Notes: generated by a model not told the origin, from the letters alone. DNA of 64,000 bases from an uncultured Pelagibacteraceae bacterium (GCA_902606115.1 CACLFM010000002.1:39046-103045), one strand, 5' to 3'. Shown: positions 1 through 10,083, numbered from the stretch's first letter. Translations and numbers: made by a program.

Positions 1-445
1 TTGCGATTAAAAGTCTTCTTTGCATTCCTCCAGATAAATTTCTGGTATAATTATTTGCCTTTTCTTTAAGCGCCACAAGCTCTAGTATAGTGTCCGTAAT
101 CCTGTCTTTTTTTTTAACACCATATAGCCCGGCTTGGAGTTCTAGTAATTTTTTAGGTGTGAAAAAAGGGTCAACATTTACCTCTTGTGGAACTATCCCT
201 AAAGAAGCTCTAACTTGTCTAGGATTTTTATCTAAATTAAAGCCCCAAACATTTACATCACCCGAAGACTTAGTGGTTAGACCGGCTAAAATATTTATGA
301 ATGTACTTTTTCCAGCACCATTGGGGCCTAGCAACCCAAAGATCTCCCCTTCATTCACCTCTAAGTTTAAATTTTTAAGAGCATGAATATTTTTGTCGAA
401 GATTTTGTTTAAGTTTTTTACAGAAAGGACAATTTTATTATTCAT
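1..445 (-). CDS. ABC transporter ATP-binding protein, ABC-2 exporter type (partial, cut by left edge)
   Basis: The N-terminal 148 residues of an ATP-binding cassette subunit that powers export by an ABC-2 type permease. The minus-strand reading shows Walker A (GPNGAGKS), a Q-loop (VPQE) and the ABC signature (LSGGMQRR) close to the window edge; Walker B and the C-terminus lie outside. The Q-loop/signature style is that of the YadG/CcmA/NatA export families. The start ATG is at 445, about 50 bases from divergent polA. No permease is adjacent within the window, but an orphan YadH-like permease sits at 54163-54975 and is a candidate partner (inference). Substrate unknown. Confidence 0.88.
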   Translation of the reverse strand, partial: MNNKIVLSVKNLNKIFDKNIHALKNLNLEVNEGEIFGLLGPNGAGKSTFINILAGLTTKSSGDVNVWGFNLDKNPRQVRASLGIVPQEVNVDPFFTPKKLLELQAGLYGVKKKDRITDTILELVALKEKANNYTRNLSGGMQRRLLIA

Positions 446-495
446 TTAAATTTATAGTTTTATAACATTAAGATAAGTTAAAATAAAATTTATAT

Positions 496-3270
496 ATGAA
501 TAAAATTTCAAAAAATGAAAATTATTATTTAATTGATGGATCTGGATATATTTTCAGAGCTTATTATGCATTACCGCCATTATCTAGAAAATCTGATGGT
601 TTGCCAACAGGTGCTGTTGCAGGATTTTGCAATATGTTATTTAAATTGTTAGAAGATGCAAAATCTTTAGATAATAAATTTAAACCTACCCATTTTGCGG
701 TAATATTTGACTCTGCAAGAAAAAATTTTAGAAATGAAATTTATTCTGAATACAAAGCAAATAGGGCAGATGCTCCTGATGACTTAATTCCACAGTTTAA
801 TTATATAAGAAAATCTGTAGAGGCTTTTAATTTACCATCTATAGAACTAATTAATTATGAAGCTGATGACTTAATTGCAACATACAGTGAACAAATATTA
901 AAAAAAGGAGCTGATGTTACTATTGTTTCATCTGACAAAGATTTGATGCAGTTGTACAGAAAAAATATACGAATTTACGATCCAATGAAAAATAAATTTA
1001 TTAATGAAGAAGATATTCAAAAAAAGTTTGGTGTAAATGCAAATAAAGTTATAGACGTTCAATCTTTAGCGGGTGATAGTAGTGATAATGTTCCGGGGGT
1101 ACCTGGTATAGGTATTAAAACTGCGGCAGAATTAATAAATGAGTATGGTTCTTTAGAGAATCTTCTGTCAAATTCAAAAAAAATTAAACAAAATAAACGA
1201 AGAGAAAAACTCATCGAAAATAAAGAAAAAGCAATAATCAGTAAAAAATTAGTTACCTTAAAAAAAGATGTGCCAATCAAAGTACCATTTAGTGACTTTA
1301 AGTTAAAACAAATTGATAAAGAAAAATTATATAATTTTTTAAGAAATATGGAATTTAATAGATTATTAAGTTCGGTAATATCAACTTATGGGGAGATTGA
1401 CTTTAAAGATGATAAAACTCTAACTTCTAAACACAAAATAGAGAGTAAGATTAATAAAAATAATTATAATTTAGTTAAAAGTGATAATGAATTTAGTAAA
1501 TTATTATCTAAAATTGAACAATTAAGTGAAATATCAATTGATACGGAAACAAGTTCTCTGGATCCACACCAAGCAGATCTTATTGGTATATCTATTTCAT
1601 TAAAAATAGGAGAAGCATACTACATTCCCTTAAATCATAAAAATTTCAAAAATTTAAATGAAAAACAGGTTTTAAAAAAATTACAACACATTTTAGAAGA
1701 CAGAAGTATAAAAAAAATAGGTCAAAATATTAAATTTGATTACATTGTATTTTATCATAGAGGCATTGATTTAGAATCAATAGAAGATACAATGCTTATG
1801 TCTTATGTTTTAGATGCTGGAAAAAATAGACATAATATGGATATTTTATCAGAAATACATTTGGGTCACAAGACTACTTCATTCAAAGATCTAGTCGGCA
1901 TCGGCAAAAAACAGATAAATTTTAGTGAGGTTGAGGTTGAAGCTGCAAAAGATTATGCAGCAGAAGATGCTGACATTACTTTTAGACTATATAAAAAATT
2001 TTTAATTACCTTAAAAAATGAAAAATTGATGAATATTTACGAAACTTTTGAAAAACCATTAATTAAAATTTTAGCACACATGGAAATGTGTGGAATTAAA
2101 CTAGACAAAAAATTTTTAAATGAATTATCAACAAATTTTCAAAAAAAAATTTCTGGTCTAGAAAAAAAAATTTATAAAGTATCTAAAAAAGAGTTCAAAA
2201 TTGGATCAACCAAACAACTTGGAGAAGTTTTATATAATGATCTAAAAATATCTGCCTTAAAGAAAACAAAAAAAGGAAGTTTTGCTACAGCTGCGAGTGT
2301 TCTTGAGGATCTTGCGTACAAAGGTCATGATTTACCAAAACTTGTTTTGGAATGGAGGCAACTTACTAAATTAAAAAATACTTATTCTGATTCTCTTCCA
2401 GAATATGTGAATCCACATACAGGCAGAGTGCACACCAGCTTCTTATTAGCCGCAACTACAACAGGTAGGCTCGCATCAAGTGACCCAAATTTACAAAATA
2501 TTCCTATAAAATCTAACGATGGCAGAGAAATTAGAAAAGCTTTTGTTGCAGATAATAAATTTAATCTGCTTTCAGCAGACTATAACCAAATCGAAATGAG
2601 AATATTAGCTGATTTAGCAGATGTTAAAGAGCTTAAAAAAGCTTTTAATAATCAAGAAGACATTCATTCAATTACCGCAAGTCAGGTTTTCAATGTAAAA
2701 ATAAAAGATGTTACTGGTGATCTTAGACGTAAGGCTAAAGCAATTAATTTTGGGATAATATACGGCATTTCACAATACGGTCTTGCGAAGCAAATTTCAG
2801 TATCAACGAATGAGGCAGATCAGTTTCTTAAATCTTATTTTAAAAAATTTCCTGAGATAAAAGATTATATGTCTACCACAATTAATTTTTGTAGAAAAAG
2901 TGGATATGTTAATAATATTTTTGGAAGAAGAACACATATTACAGGAATTAACGACAAAAACTTTAATGTTAGAAATTTTCAAGAGAGAGCTGCTATAAAT
3001 GCTCCAATCCAAGGTTCTGCCTCAGAATTAATGAGAATGGCAATGATTAATATTTTTGAGAAAATAAAAGACCAAGAAATAAAGGATTGTAAATTGCTTT
3101 TACAAATTCATGATGAGTTAATTTTCGAAGTAAAAAAAGATAATATTAAAAGTACCAAAAAATCTATAGAAAGCGGCATGAGAAGTATTCAGAAAAGTGA
3201 TTTGCATTCATTTTCAATTCCGATACTTGTAGATGTTAATATTGGTGAAAATTGGGGATTGTTACAATAA
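496..3270 (+). CDS. polA: DNA polymerase I
   Basis: 924 residues, the usual full length, with all three activities. The N-terminal 5'-3' FEN-type nuclease covers roughly residues 1-300 (acidic cluster around EADDLIATY and SSDKDLMQL, then the helix-hairpin-helix VPGVPGIG). The 3'-5' proofreading domain is intact: DTET near residue 350, GQNIKFD, and the YAAEDAD motif. The polymerase domain has motif A (SADYNQIEMR, about 693), the O-helix (RRKAKAINFG) and motif C (QIHDE, about 870). It fills gaps in repair and replaces Okazaki primers. Some alphaproteobacterial and other PolA proteins have a dead proofreading domain; this one keeps the metal ligands. The ATG at 496 is the natural start. Confidence 0.98.
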   Translation: MNKISKNENYYLIDGSGYIFRAYYALPPLSRKSDGLPTGAVAGFCNMLFKLLEDAKSLDNKFKPTHFAVIFDSARKNFRNEIYSEYKANRADAPDDLIPQFNYIRKSVEAFNLPSIELINYEADDLIATYSEQILKKGADVTIVSSDKDLMQLYRKNIRIYDPMKNKFINEEDIQKKFGVNANKVIDVQSLAGDSSDNVPGVPGIGIKTAAELINEYGSLENLLSNSKKIKQNKRREKLIENKEKAIISKKLVTLKKDVPIKVPFSDFKLKQIDKEKLYNFLRNMEFNRLLSSVISTYGEIDFKDDKTLTSKHKIESKINKNNYNLVKSDNEFSKLLSKIEQLSEISIDTETSSLDPHQADLIGISISLKIGEAYYIPLNHKNFKNLNEKQVLKKLQHILEDRSIKKIGQNIKFDYIVFYHRGIDLESIEDTMLMSYVLDAGKNRHNMDILSEIHLGHKTTSFKDLVGIGKKQINFSEVEVEAAKDYAAEDADITFRLYKKFLITLKNEKLMNIYETFEKPLIKILAHMEMCGIKLDKKFLNELSTNFQKKISGLEKKIYKVSKKEFKIGSTKQLGEVLYNDLKISALKKTKKGSFATAASVLEDLAYKGHDLPKLVLEWRQLTKLKNTYSDSLPEYVNPHTGRVHTSFLLAATTTGRLASSDPNLQNIPIKSNDGREIRKAFVADNKFNLLSADYNQIEMRILADLADVKELKKAFNNQEDIHSITASQVFNVKIKDVTGDLRRKAKAINFGIIYGISQYGLAKQISVSTNEADQFLKSYFKKFPEIKDYMSTTINFCRKSGYVNNIFGRRTHITGINDKNFNVRNFQERAAINAPIQGSASELMRMAMINIFEKIKDQEIKDCKLLLQIHDELIFEVKKDNIKSTKKSIESGMRSIQKSDLHSFSIPILVDVNIGENWGLLQ

Positions 3271-3318
3271 GATAAACTATTGCCCAATTTATAACAATTT
3301 AGTATTTTTAATTACTGC

Positions 3319-4017
3319 ATGACTCAAACAATAGCATTAGTAGATGATGATAGAAATATACTTACAAGTATAAGCATAGCCTTAGAGAAAGAAGGATTTA
3401 AAGTTCAAACATATTTGGATGGTGAAAGTGCACTGATTGGCTTGTCTAGAACCCCACCTGATCTTGCTATAATTGATATCAAAATGCCAAAAATGGATGG
3501 AGAAGAATTACTAAAAAAACTTAGAAAAAAAACATCATTACCAGTTATTTTTTTAACATCGAAAGATGAAGAAGTAGATGAACTTTTAGGACTTAAACTT
3601 GGTGCGGATGATTTTGTAAAAAAATCAGGAGGTTTTTCAGTAAAAGTTCTTATAGAGAGAATTCGTGTTCAATTAAGAAAAAAAAATGTAAATATTGAGG
3701 ATACAAAAAATATAATCAATCATGGAAAACTTAAACTTGACCCATCACAATTAGAGTGTGAATGGGATGGAAAACAGCTGCCTGATAAATTAACAACTAC
3801 TGAATTTTTAATAGTTCAAGAATTGGCAAAAAGACCGGGAATTATAAAAGAGAGAGCTCAATTGATGGATATTGCTTACAGAGAGGATACAGATATAGAG
3901 GATAGAACAATTGATAGCCACGTTAAAAGAATAAGAAAAAAATTTAAGAGAGTTGACGAAAATTTTTCAGCTATAGAGACAAGGTATGGTAGTGGCTATA
4001 GGTGGAATATTAATTGA
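3319..4017 (+). CDS. chvI: Response regulator ChvI (OmpR family)
   Basis: 232 residues: receiver domain (1-120) plus winged-helix DNA-binding domain (about 135-232). The receiver shows the acidic pocket DDD at 9-11, the phosphoacceptor Asp53 (IIDIKMP) and the switch Thr in FLTSK. The C-terminal domain has the OmpR signature ([25 protein letters not shown]). It is followed by chvG with a TGATG stop/start overlap, so the pair is co-translated. In alphaproteobacteria ChvGI responds to acid and envelope stress. Odd point: after the conserved receiver lysine the usual Lys-Pro-Phe reads Lys-Lys-Ser-Gly-Gly-Phe. Assignment to ChvI rests on the neighbouring kinase and ahcY. Confidence 0.9.
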   Translation: MTQTIALVDDDRNILTSISIALEKEGFKVQTYLDGESALIGLSRTPPDLAIIDIKMPKMDGEELLKKLRKKTSLPVIFLTSKDEEVDELLGLKLGADDFVKKSGGFSVKVLIERIRVQLRKKNVNIEDTKNIINHGKLKLDPSQLECEWDGKQLPDKLTTTEFLIVQELAKRPGIIKERAQLMDIAYREDTDIEDRTIDSHVKRIRKKFKRVDENFSAIETRYGSGYRWNIN

Positions 4018-5555
4018 TGCTATCATCAATTATAAAAAATCTGTCAATACTAAAAAAATTTTTATTTATTAATTTTATAATTTTTTTATTTATTGGTACA
4101 CTTACAATAATTTATTTAAATTACGTTCAACCAAATTTAATCAAAAAAAAAACTTCAATCCATATCCAGATTATAAATAATACTACTCAAAATCTTAATA
4201 GATTAAATATAAACTTTAATAAAGAAGATATAAAAAATTTTTTATTTTCAAAAAGATTCTTATTTCAAAGTGTAGATAGAGTAGTATTTTTAGATGAGGA
4301 TTATCAAATAATCGCAGACACCAATACCATAGATTTAGATCCCAGATCATTTAGTCAAAGAATAGATATCGTGGAATTTGATATTACTACAAATAATAAT
4401 GAAACTGACGCACAAGAGAAAAAAATAAATGAAAAGAAAAAAACAGAATTAATCGAAAAAATTTCAGATTATGCTGTTTCAGAAAATTTTGGAAAACCCT
4501 TTACATTTACAACTGAAACTTATCAGCAATTCAAATTATCAACAGTAAAAAATTTACTAATAAATGATATTCCATCTGGTTACTTAATGATTTCAGAAAA
4601 TGCAAATGACATAAAAACTGCAATAAATGAAAGAAAAACTTTTGTAATACGAACAGCTATATTTGTTGGGATTGTAATTTTTATATTTTCTTTAGTTTTA
4701 AATAGATATTTTTTAAAACCTATTAAGAATTTAGTGAATTTTACACAAAATATAAAAGAAAGAAGTAAAAAGAAAATTGATTTAACAAGTTTAATCAAAA
4801 GAAATGATGAATTGGGAATGTTAACTCATTCTTTAGATGAAATGACAAATGAATTAGAAAAAAGGGTAAATACCGCAGAAAATTTTTCTACTGATTTAGT
4901 TCATGAGATTAGAAATCCTTTAGCATCGTTAAAAAGTGCTTCAGAAATTTTAAGTGAAACAAGTAGCGATATCGAGAAAGAGAAATTAGTAAAAATTTTA
5001 TCACATGATGTTGAGAGAATAGAAAGACTAATAACAGACTACTCACAAATGCTTAAAGATGAAGTTGCTATTAATCAAGAGCAAATGAAGAAAATAGATT
5101 TAGAGGAAGTTATTAAATCAGTTGTTGATGACTTTAATGGGATACATTATTCAAAAAGAGGTATTAAAATAAATTTTAAAATTAAAAAAAATGGTGATAA
5201 ATATTTCATTAAGGGTATTGAAAACAGAATAGAACAAGTATTAGCAAATCTTTTAGAAAATTCTATTTCCTTTAGCGAGGACAATAAAAAAATAATTGTT
5301 GAACTAAAAAAAAATAGAAATAACAAAATCCAGCTGTCAGTCGTCGATGAGGGCAGAGGATTTAAGGAAAAAAATACAGAAAAAATTTTCAAAAGATTTT
5401 ACAGTAATAGACCAGAAAAATTTGGTGAGCATTCCGGATTAGGCTTGAATATTGTGAAAAATCTTGTGGATTTACACGGTGGGATTGTTTATGCGTCAAA
5501 TAATAAGGCAAAAAACGGAGCTAGAGTAGATATTTATTTTCCAACTATAAATTGA
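4017..5555 (+). CDS. chvG: Sensor histidine kinase ChvG
   Basis: 512 residues from the ATG at 4017, which shares its A with the chvI stop. Order: transmembrane helix 1 (about 13-33), a periplasmic domain of about 175 residues, transmembrane helix 2 (about 213-232), HAMP, the dimerisation/H-box (LVHEIRNPLAS, His near 295), and an ATPase domain with N box (NLLENS, about 410), G1 (DEGRGF) and G2 (GLGLN). It autophosphorylates and passes phosphate to ChvI. A TTG at 4014 lies just upstream and would add one residue; ATG is preferred. Next downstream is ahcY, an order known from alphaproteobacteria where hprK and PTS genes usually lie between. Confidence 0.92.
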   Translation: MLSSIIKNLSILKKFLFINFIIFLFIGTLTIIYLNYVQPNLIKKKTSIHIQIINNTTQNLNRLNINFNKEDIKNFLFSKRFLFQSVDRVVFLDEDYQIIADTNTIDLDPRSFSQRIDIVEFDITTNNNETDAQEKKINEKKKTELIEKISDYAVSENFGKPFTFTTETYQQFKLSTVKNLLINDIPSGYLMISENANDIKTAINERKTFVIRTAIFVGIVIFIFSLVLNRYFLKPIKNLVNFTQNIKERSKKKIDLTSLIKRNDELGMLTHSLDEMTNELEKRVNTAENFSTDLVHEIRNPLASLKSASEILSETSSDIEKEKLVKILSHDVERIERLITDYSQMLKDEVAINQEQMKKIDLEEVIKSVVDDFNGIHYSKRGIKINFKIKKNGDKYFIKGIENRIEQVLANLLENSISFSEDNKKIIVELKKNRNNKIQLSVVDEGRGFKEKNTEKIFKRFYSNRPEKFGEHSGLGLNIVKNLVDLHGGIVYASNNKAKNGARVDIYFPTIN

Positions 5556-5601
5556 CTAGTTGAATATATTTAAAATTAATGTACAAGCAGAAAAAAAAAC
5601 T

Positions 5602-6888
5602 ATGACTGATTTTAAAGTAAAAGATATTAATCTAGCAGATTTTGGAAGAAAAGAGATTTCACTTGCTGAGACTGAGATGCCAGGTCTAATGGCACTAAGA
5701 AAAGAGTATAAAGGTAAAAGCCCATTAAAAGGAGCTAGAATTTTAGGATGTTTGCACATGACAATCCAAACTGCAGTACTTATAGAAACTTTAGTCGACC
5801 TTGGTGCTGAATGTAGATGGTCGTCTTGTAACATATTTTCAACCCAAGATCATGCTGCGGCTGCTATAGCAAAATCTGGCATACCAGTTTTTGCATGGAA
5901 AGGTGAGACTGAAGAAGAATATTGGTGGTGCGTGAGACAAACTATTGAAGGAAAAAAAGACTGGAAACCAAATATGATATTAGATGACGGTGGAGATTTA
6001 ACTGCCTTAATGCATAAAGATTATAAGAATCTTATGAAAGATATAAAAGGTTTATCAGAGGAAACTACCACAGGGGTTTTAGCCCTTAAAAAGATGGAAG
6101 GCGAAAGAACACTGTTAGTGCCCGCTTTTAATGTTAACGATTCGGTCACAAAATCTAAGTTTGACAACTTATACGGTTGTAGGGAAAGTTTAGTTGATGG
6201 AATTAAAAGAGCCACAGATGTAATGATGTCTGGAAAAGTTGCAATTGTCGCTGGATTTGGAGATGTTGGGAAGGGAAGCGCTGCATCATTAAGACAAGGA
6301 GGTGCAAGAGTAATGATTACAGAAACTGACCCAATTTGTGCATTACAAGCAGCTATGGAAGGTTATGAGGTAGTCCTAATGGATGATATGATTAAGCATG
6401 CAGACATTGTGGTAACTGCAACAGGAAATAAAGATATAATTACAGCAGATCACATGAGAGATATGAAAGATAGAGCTATACTTTGTAACATTGGTCACTT
6501 TGATAATGAAATTCAAGTTGAGGCACTTAAAAATTACAAATGGGACGAAATTAAACCACAAGTGCATGAAATTGAGCTTCCAAGTAAAAAAAGAATAATA
6601 TTACTTGCTGAAGGAAGATTGGTAAATTTAGGCTGTGCAACAGGACATCCAAGTTTTGTTATGAGTGCATCTTTTACAAATCAGGTTATAGCTCAAATAG
6701 AATTATGGAATAATTCAGACAAGTATGACAAAAAAGTTTATGTTTTACCAAAACACCTAGACGAAAAAGTTGCTATGTTACATTTAGAAAAAGTAGGAGC
6801 TAAGTTAACTCAATTATCTAAAGACCAAGCAGATTACATTAGTGTAAAACAAGAAGGACCTTACAAACCAGATGCCTATCGCTACTAA
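5602..6888 (+). CDS. ahcY: Adenosylhomocysteinase (S-adenosylhomocysteine hydrolase)
   Basis: 428 residues from the ATG at 5602. An upstream TTG at 5560 would add 14 weakly conserved residues and is less likely. The enzyme splits S-adenosylhomocysteine into adenosine and homocysteine, relieving inhibition of methyltransferases. It shows the N-terminal [12 protein letters not shown] helix, the DDGGD substrate motif, the catalytic Lys/Asp segment around [10 protein letters not shown], the NAD-binding loop GFGDVGKGS (about 217) and the conserved C-terminal KPDAYRY. It overlaps tsaE by 17 bases. SAR11 uses many methylated compounds, so a robust methyl cycle makes sense (inference). Confidence 0.98.
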   Translation: MTDFKVKDINLADFGRKEISLAETEMPGLMALRKEYKGKSPLKGARILGCLHMTIQTAVLIETLVDLGAECRWSSCNIFSTQDHAAAAIAKSGIPVFAWKGETEEEYWWCVRQTIEGKKDWKPNMILDDGGDLTALMHKDYKNLMKDIKGLSEETTTGVLALKKMEGERTLLVPAFNVNDSVTKSKFDNLYGCRESLVDGIKRATDVMMSGKVAIVAGFGDVGKGSAASLRQGGARVMITETDPICALQAAMEGYEVVLMDDMIKHADIVVTATGNKDIITADHMRDMKDRAILCNIGHFDNEIQVEALKNYKWDEIKPQVHEIELPSKKRIILLAEGRLVNLGCATGHPSFVMSASFTNQVIAQIELWNNSDKYDKKVYVLPKHLDEKVAMLHLEKVGAKLTQLSKDQADYISVKQEGPYKPDAYRY

Positions 6889-7342
6889 CGGTAGCTCAAT
6901 AGAAGTTTCGAATTTAAAAGTTTTAAAAAATTTTTCTTATAAAGTTGCAAAATACATAACCACTGGTGACTCAGTTTTCTTGTATGGGCAGCTTGGTGTT
7001 GGAAAAACTACATTTACAAGATTTTTAATTAATTACTTGCAAAAAAAAACAAAGTCAAAAGTAACAGATATTCCTAGTCCTACATTTACAATAATGTATG
7101 AATATATTGTCAAAAAAAAAACGATTCATCATTATGATTTTTATAGAATTCAAAATCATAAAGAAATTAACAATGTAGGAATTTTTGAAGACAAAGAGGT
7201 AATTACTTTAGTAGAATGGCCAGAGAAAATAAAATTCAAACCAAAAAATCGTATTGAACTAAAATTTAATTATTCAAAAAACTTTAGCCGTAGAAAAATA
7301 AAGATTAGAGTTTACGGTAATTGTAAAAAGTATGAAATTTAA
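6872..7342 (+). CDS. tsaE: tRNA threonylcarbamoyladenosine biosynthesis ATPase TsaE
   Basis: 156 residues; the small P-loop ATPase that works with TsaB and TsaD to make t6A37 on ANN-decoding tRNAs. Walker A is [10 protein letters not shown] (residues about 41-50); the family motifs SPTF and HYDFYR follow, then VEWPEK with the conserved acidic Trp segment. It starts inside the 3' end of ahcY and overlaps the next gene by 11 bases. The tsaE-amgK-murU order is known from other alphaproteobacteria. The other TsaBCD genes are not in this window. Confidence 0.95.
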   Translation: MPIATNGSSIEVSNLKVLKNFSYKVAKYITTGDSVFLYGQLGVGKTTFTRFLINYLQKKTKSKVTDIPSPTFTIMYEYIVKKKTIHHYDFYRIQNHKEINNVGIFEDKEVITLVEWPEKIKFKPKNRIELKFNYSKNFSRRKIKIRVYGNCKKYEI

Positions 7343-8246
7343 GAAAATCAAAGGCGATGCATCAGACAGAGAATTTTTTAGATCAAGAAATTCAATATTA
7401 ATATTTTCAAAAAAAAATAAATTTAAAAATCTTTTGGTATACGATAGTATTAATAAAATTTTAAATAATCATGAGATACTTTCGCCTAAACTTTTAAAGA
7501 ATAATTACAAAAAAAATTCAATAGAGATTACTGATTTAGGAAAAATAAGTGTAAAAAATATTTTGAATAAAAAAAATCAATACAACTTTTACAAAAAAAT
7601 TGTAGACATATTAATTAAGTTTAAAAAAATAAAAAATACTAAAATTAAAAATTTTAATGGAAAATATTACTCTATGAAAAAGTACAATTACAGAGATTTA
7701 TATGAAGAGGCAGATTTATTTAATACATGGTATGCACCGCATTACGATAAAAAATTAACCAAACCCAACAAAAGAAAAATGATTAGAAAAATTATTAAAA
7801 ATTTAATAAGTAAAATAAAATTATCTAATAATATATTTGTTCACAGAGATTTTCACGTATCTAATATGATGTATAAAAATAATAAAATATATTTAATTGA
7901 TAGCCAAGACGCTGTTATTGGTAATCCGGCATATGATTTAGCCTCATTAATTGATGATGTAAGGTACAAATCATCATATTTATTAAAAGAAAAAGTTTAT
8001 TCATATTTTTTGCAAAAGAGCAAAAAAATAGATGAAAAATCTTTCCGAAATGATTTTATAATACTGTCTGTTTTAAGAAATTTGAAAATTTTAGGAATAT
8101 TCACAAGACTTGCAAAAAGAGATAAGAAAAAGAATTATTTAAAATTAATACCTTATACATGGAGACTAATTAAGCTTAGAACAAATGGTAATGTCATTTT
8201 TGATGAATTAATTTCGTGCATAAATAACAAAAGTAAAAAAAGATGA
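7332..8246 (+). CDS. amgK: Aminoglycoside-phosphotransferase-fold sugar kinase, AmgK-like
   Basis: 304 residues with the APH/choline-kinase fold: catalytic loop VHRDFHVSNMM (about 170) and the Mg-binding segment LIDSQDAVIGNPAYDLASL (about 187). AmgK phosphorylates the anomeric hydroxyl of MurNAc and GlcNAc in the cell-wall recycling shortcut that bypasses MurA/MurB. The call depends on position: it is directly followed (4-base overlap) by a MurU-like nucleotidyltransferase and preceded by tsaE, as in other alphaproteobacteria. The sequence alone supports only the fold, so other small-molecule kinases are possible. Confidence 0.8.
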   Translation: MKFKKIKGDASDREFFRSRNSILIFSKKNKFKNLLVYDSINKILNNHEILSPKLLKNNYKKNSIEITDLGKISVKNILNKKNQYNFYKKIVDILIKFKKIKNTKIKNFNGKYYSMKKYNYRDLYEEADLFNTWYAPHYDKKLTKPNKRKMIRKIIKNLISKIKLSNNIFVHRDFHVSNMMYKNNKIYLIDSQDAVIGNPAYDLASLIDDVRYKSSYLLKEKVYSYFLQKSKKIDEKSFRNDFIILSVLRNLKILGIFTRLAKRDKKKNYLKLIPYTWRLIKLRTNGNVIFDELISCINNKSKKR

Positions 8247-8935
8247 GAAAATTAAAGACGGCTATTATAATGTGTGCTGGTTTTGGTAAAAGATTAAAGC
8301 CACTTACTAATAAAGTTCCAAAACCTCTTTTAAAAATAGATAATAAATCACTTTTAGAAAATACAATAGACTTATTATTTAAGCTAAAGATAAAAAAAAT
8401 TTTATTAAATTCCCATCATTTGAGCCAACAGATAAAACAATTTGTTTTAGAAAAAAAGTTGTCAAAAAAAATTAAAGTTTTTGAAGAAAAAAGAAAAATT
8501 CTTAACACAGGAGGTGGTATCTCAAACATTATAAATTCTACGAAGGATATAGATTATTTAATTTTAAACCCAGATACAATTTGGACCAAAAACCATTTAA
8601 CTGAAATAATTAAAATGAAAAATTTATATTTTTCTAAAAAAGCTTTAAATATGCTCCTCGTAGTAAAAAAAAAAAAAAGTTTTGATCAAAGGCTAAATGG
8701 AGATTTTTCAATGAAAAAAAATATTCTTAAATATAATTCTAGAAAAGAATACATATTTACAGGCTGTCAAATAATTAACAGAAATCTCTTTAGCAATCTA
8801 AAAAAAAAGATTTTCCCAATTTCTATGATCTGGGATAAGTTACTCATTAGTAAAAGTCTATACGGCTATGAAAGCAAAACTAAATTTAAACATATAACAG
8901 ATATTAAAATTTATAAAAAATTAACTAGTAAATAA
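8243..8935 (+). CDS. murU: Nucleotidyltransferase, MurU-like (MurNAc-1-phosphate uridylyltransferase)
   Basis: 230 residues of the NTP-transferase fold. The N-terminal nucleotide-binding signature (MCAGFGKRLKPLTNKVPKP) is clear, as are a GGG motif (TGGGISN) and the metal-binding LNPDTIW. In the AmgK/MurU route this enzyme makes UDP-MurNAc from MurNAc-1-phosphate and UTP. It overlaps amgK by 4 bases and converges on gpmA with a 15-base overlap at the 3' ends. The specific substrate is inferred from the gene pair. Confidence 0.82.
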   Translation: MRKLKTAIIMCAGFGKRLKPLTNKVPKPLLKIDNKSLLENTIDLLFKLKIKKILLNSHHLSQQIKQFVLEKKLSKKIKVFEEKRKILNTGGGISNIINSTKDIDYLILNPDTIWTKNHLTEIIKMKNLYFSKKALNMLLVVKKKKSFDQRLNGDFSMKKNILKYNSRKEYIFTGCQIINRNLFSNLKKKIFPISMIWDKLLISKSLYGYESKTKFKHITDIKIYKKLTSK

Positions 8936-9643
8936 TAATTTTTTAGCCCTTGTCTCATCAAGATATCTTACTTTAATTATTTTTAAACTTGTGTTAAAAT
9001 TTATTACCAGGGGGTTGCCAGTAGGAATCTCTAAATTTGAAATATCCTCATTGCTTATTTTAAACAAATACTTACATAAAGCTCTAATAGAATTTCCATG
9101 TGCAGCAACCAATATATCTTTGTTTGATTTTAAAAGTTTTAATATCTTACTTTCAAAATAAGGTATAACACGATTATATGTATCTTCTAAAGACTCAGAG
9201 CTAGGGATATTTTCTTTTGGAACATTTTTGTATTTTTTAATATTCAAAGGATGATATATACTATTTTTATCTAAATTTTCAGGCTTTAAACTCCATGATC
9301 TTCTGAATTCATGTATTTTTTTTTCTCCTATTTTTTTTTTCATTTCCTCTTTATTCAAGCCAGTTAAAGCTCCATAATGTCTCTCATTCAGCTGCCAGGC
9401 TTCTTCAAAATTTATATTTTCAATTCCTATAGTTTTTTGAATTAATTTTAATGTATTGATAGCTCTTTTTTGAAATGAAGAAAAATAATAATCAAATTTG
9501 AGATTTTCACCAATAATGAGTTCACCAGCGGTTTTAGCTTCTTTTTTACCTTGATCAGATAAATCTATATCGACCCATCCAGTAAACTTATTTTGACTAT
9601 TCCATTCACTCTGTCCATGTCTTATTAATACAAGGTGTACCAT
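8921..9643 (-). CDS. gpmA: 2,3-bisphosphoglycerate-dependent phosphoglycerate mutase
   Basis: 240 residues, typical for the cofactor-dependent enzyme that interconverts 3- and 2-phosphoglycerate. Seen: LIRHGQSEWN with the phospho-accepting His10, FTGWVDIDLS, the substrate motif ERHYGALTGLNK, and the second catalytic His in AAHGNSIRAL. Single gene between convergent murU and divergent vanZ-like gene, so it probably has its own promoter in the 47-base gap upstream. No other glycolytic gene is in the window. Confidence 0.97.
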   Translation of the reverse strand: MVHLVLIRHGQSEWNSQNKFTGWVDIDLSDQGKKEAKTAGELIIGENLKFDYYFSSFQKRAINTLKLIQKTIGIENINFEEAWQLNERHYGALTGLNKEEMKKKIGEKKIHEFRRSWSLKPENLDKNSIYHPLNIKKYKNVPKENIPSSESLEDTYNRVIPYFESKILKLLKSNKDILVAAHGNSIRALCKYLFKISNEDISNLEIPTGNPLVINFNTSLKIIKVRYLDETRAKKLLFTS

Positions 9644-9690
9644 TTATACATATTTGATAACTTAAAATTACAATTAAATAAATATTAATA

Positions 9691-10083
9691 ATGCAAAAAA
9701 TTAGAAAATATTTTAAATTATTTTTTAAAATTTCTAATTTTACTATAATAATTCTATATTTATATCCCGGAAGTATTCTTGGATGGATAGTATACGGAAG
9801 TTTAAAATCGCAACCACAATTAACAAGAGATTTTTTCTCTATATCTTCTAATCATTTTTACACATTTCTAATTTTATCGTTATTCGCTATTATAAGTTAT
9901 TCAAATATCTCAAAAAAACTTAATTACATCTTTTTATATTTACTTTTTATTTCAGTAAGTCTTGAGCTAACTCACCTTGTAATACCAAACAGGAGTTTTC
10001 AATATGAAGATTTGATTGGCAACATGACTGGTGTTATAATTTCTTATATTTTAATAAAATTTTATGAATTCATTCGAAGATAG
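9691..10083 (+). CDS. VanZ-like membrane protein
   Basis: 130 residues with about four hydrophobic segments. The stretch with LELTHLVIPNRSFQYEDLIGNMTG resembles the VanZ-like fold (a charged R-x-x-D pair in a membrane segment followed by a Gly/Asn turn). Function unknown; VanZ proteins affect cell-envelope traits. It overlaps the next gene by 20 bases, so the two are probably translated together. Confidence 0.7.
   Translation: MQKIRKYFKLFFKISNFTIIILYLYPGSILGWIVYGSLKSQPQLTRDFFSISSNHFYTFLILSLFAIISYSNISKKLNYIFLYLLFISVSLELTHLVIPNRSFQYEDLIGNMTGVIISYILIKFYEFIRR

Noticed and set aside
90..386. 98-residue plus-strand ORF
   Set aside because: Shadow of the minus-strand ABC ATPase, whose Walker A and signature motifs read in the other strand.
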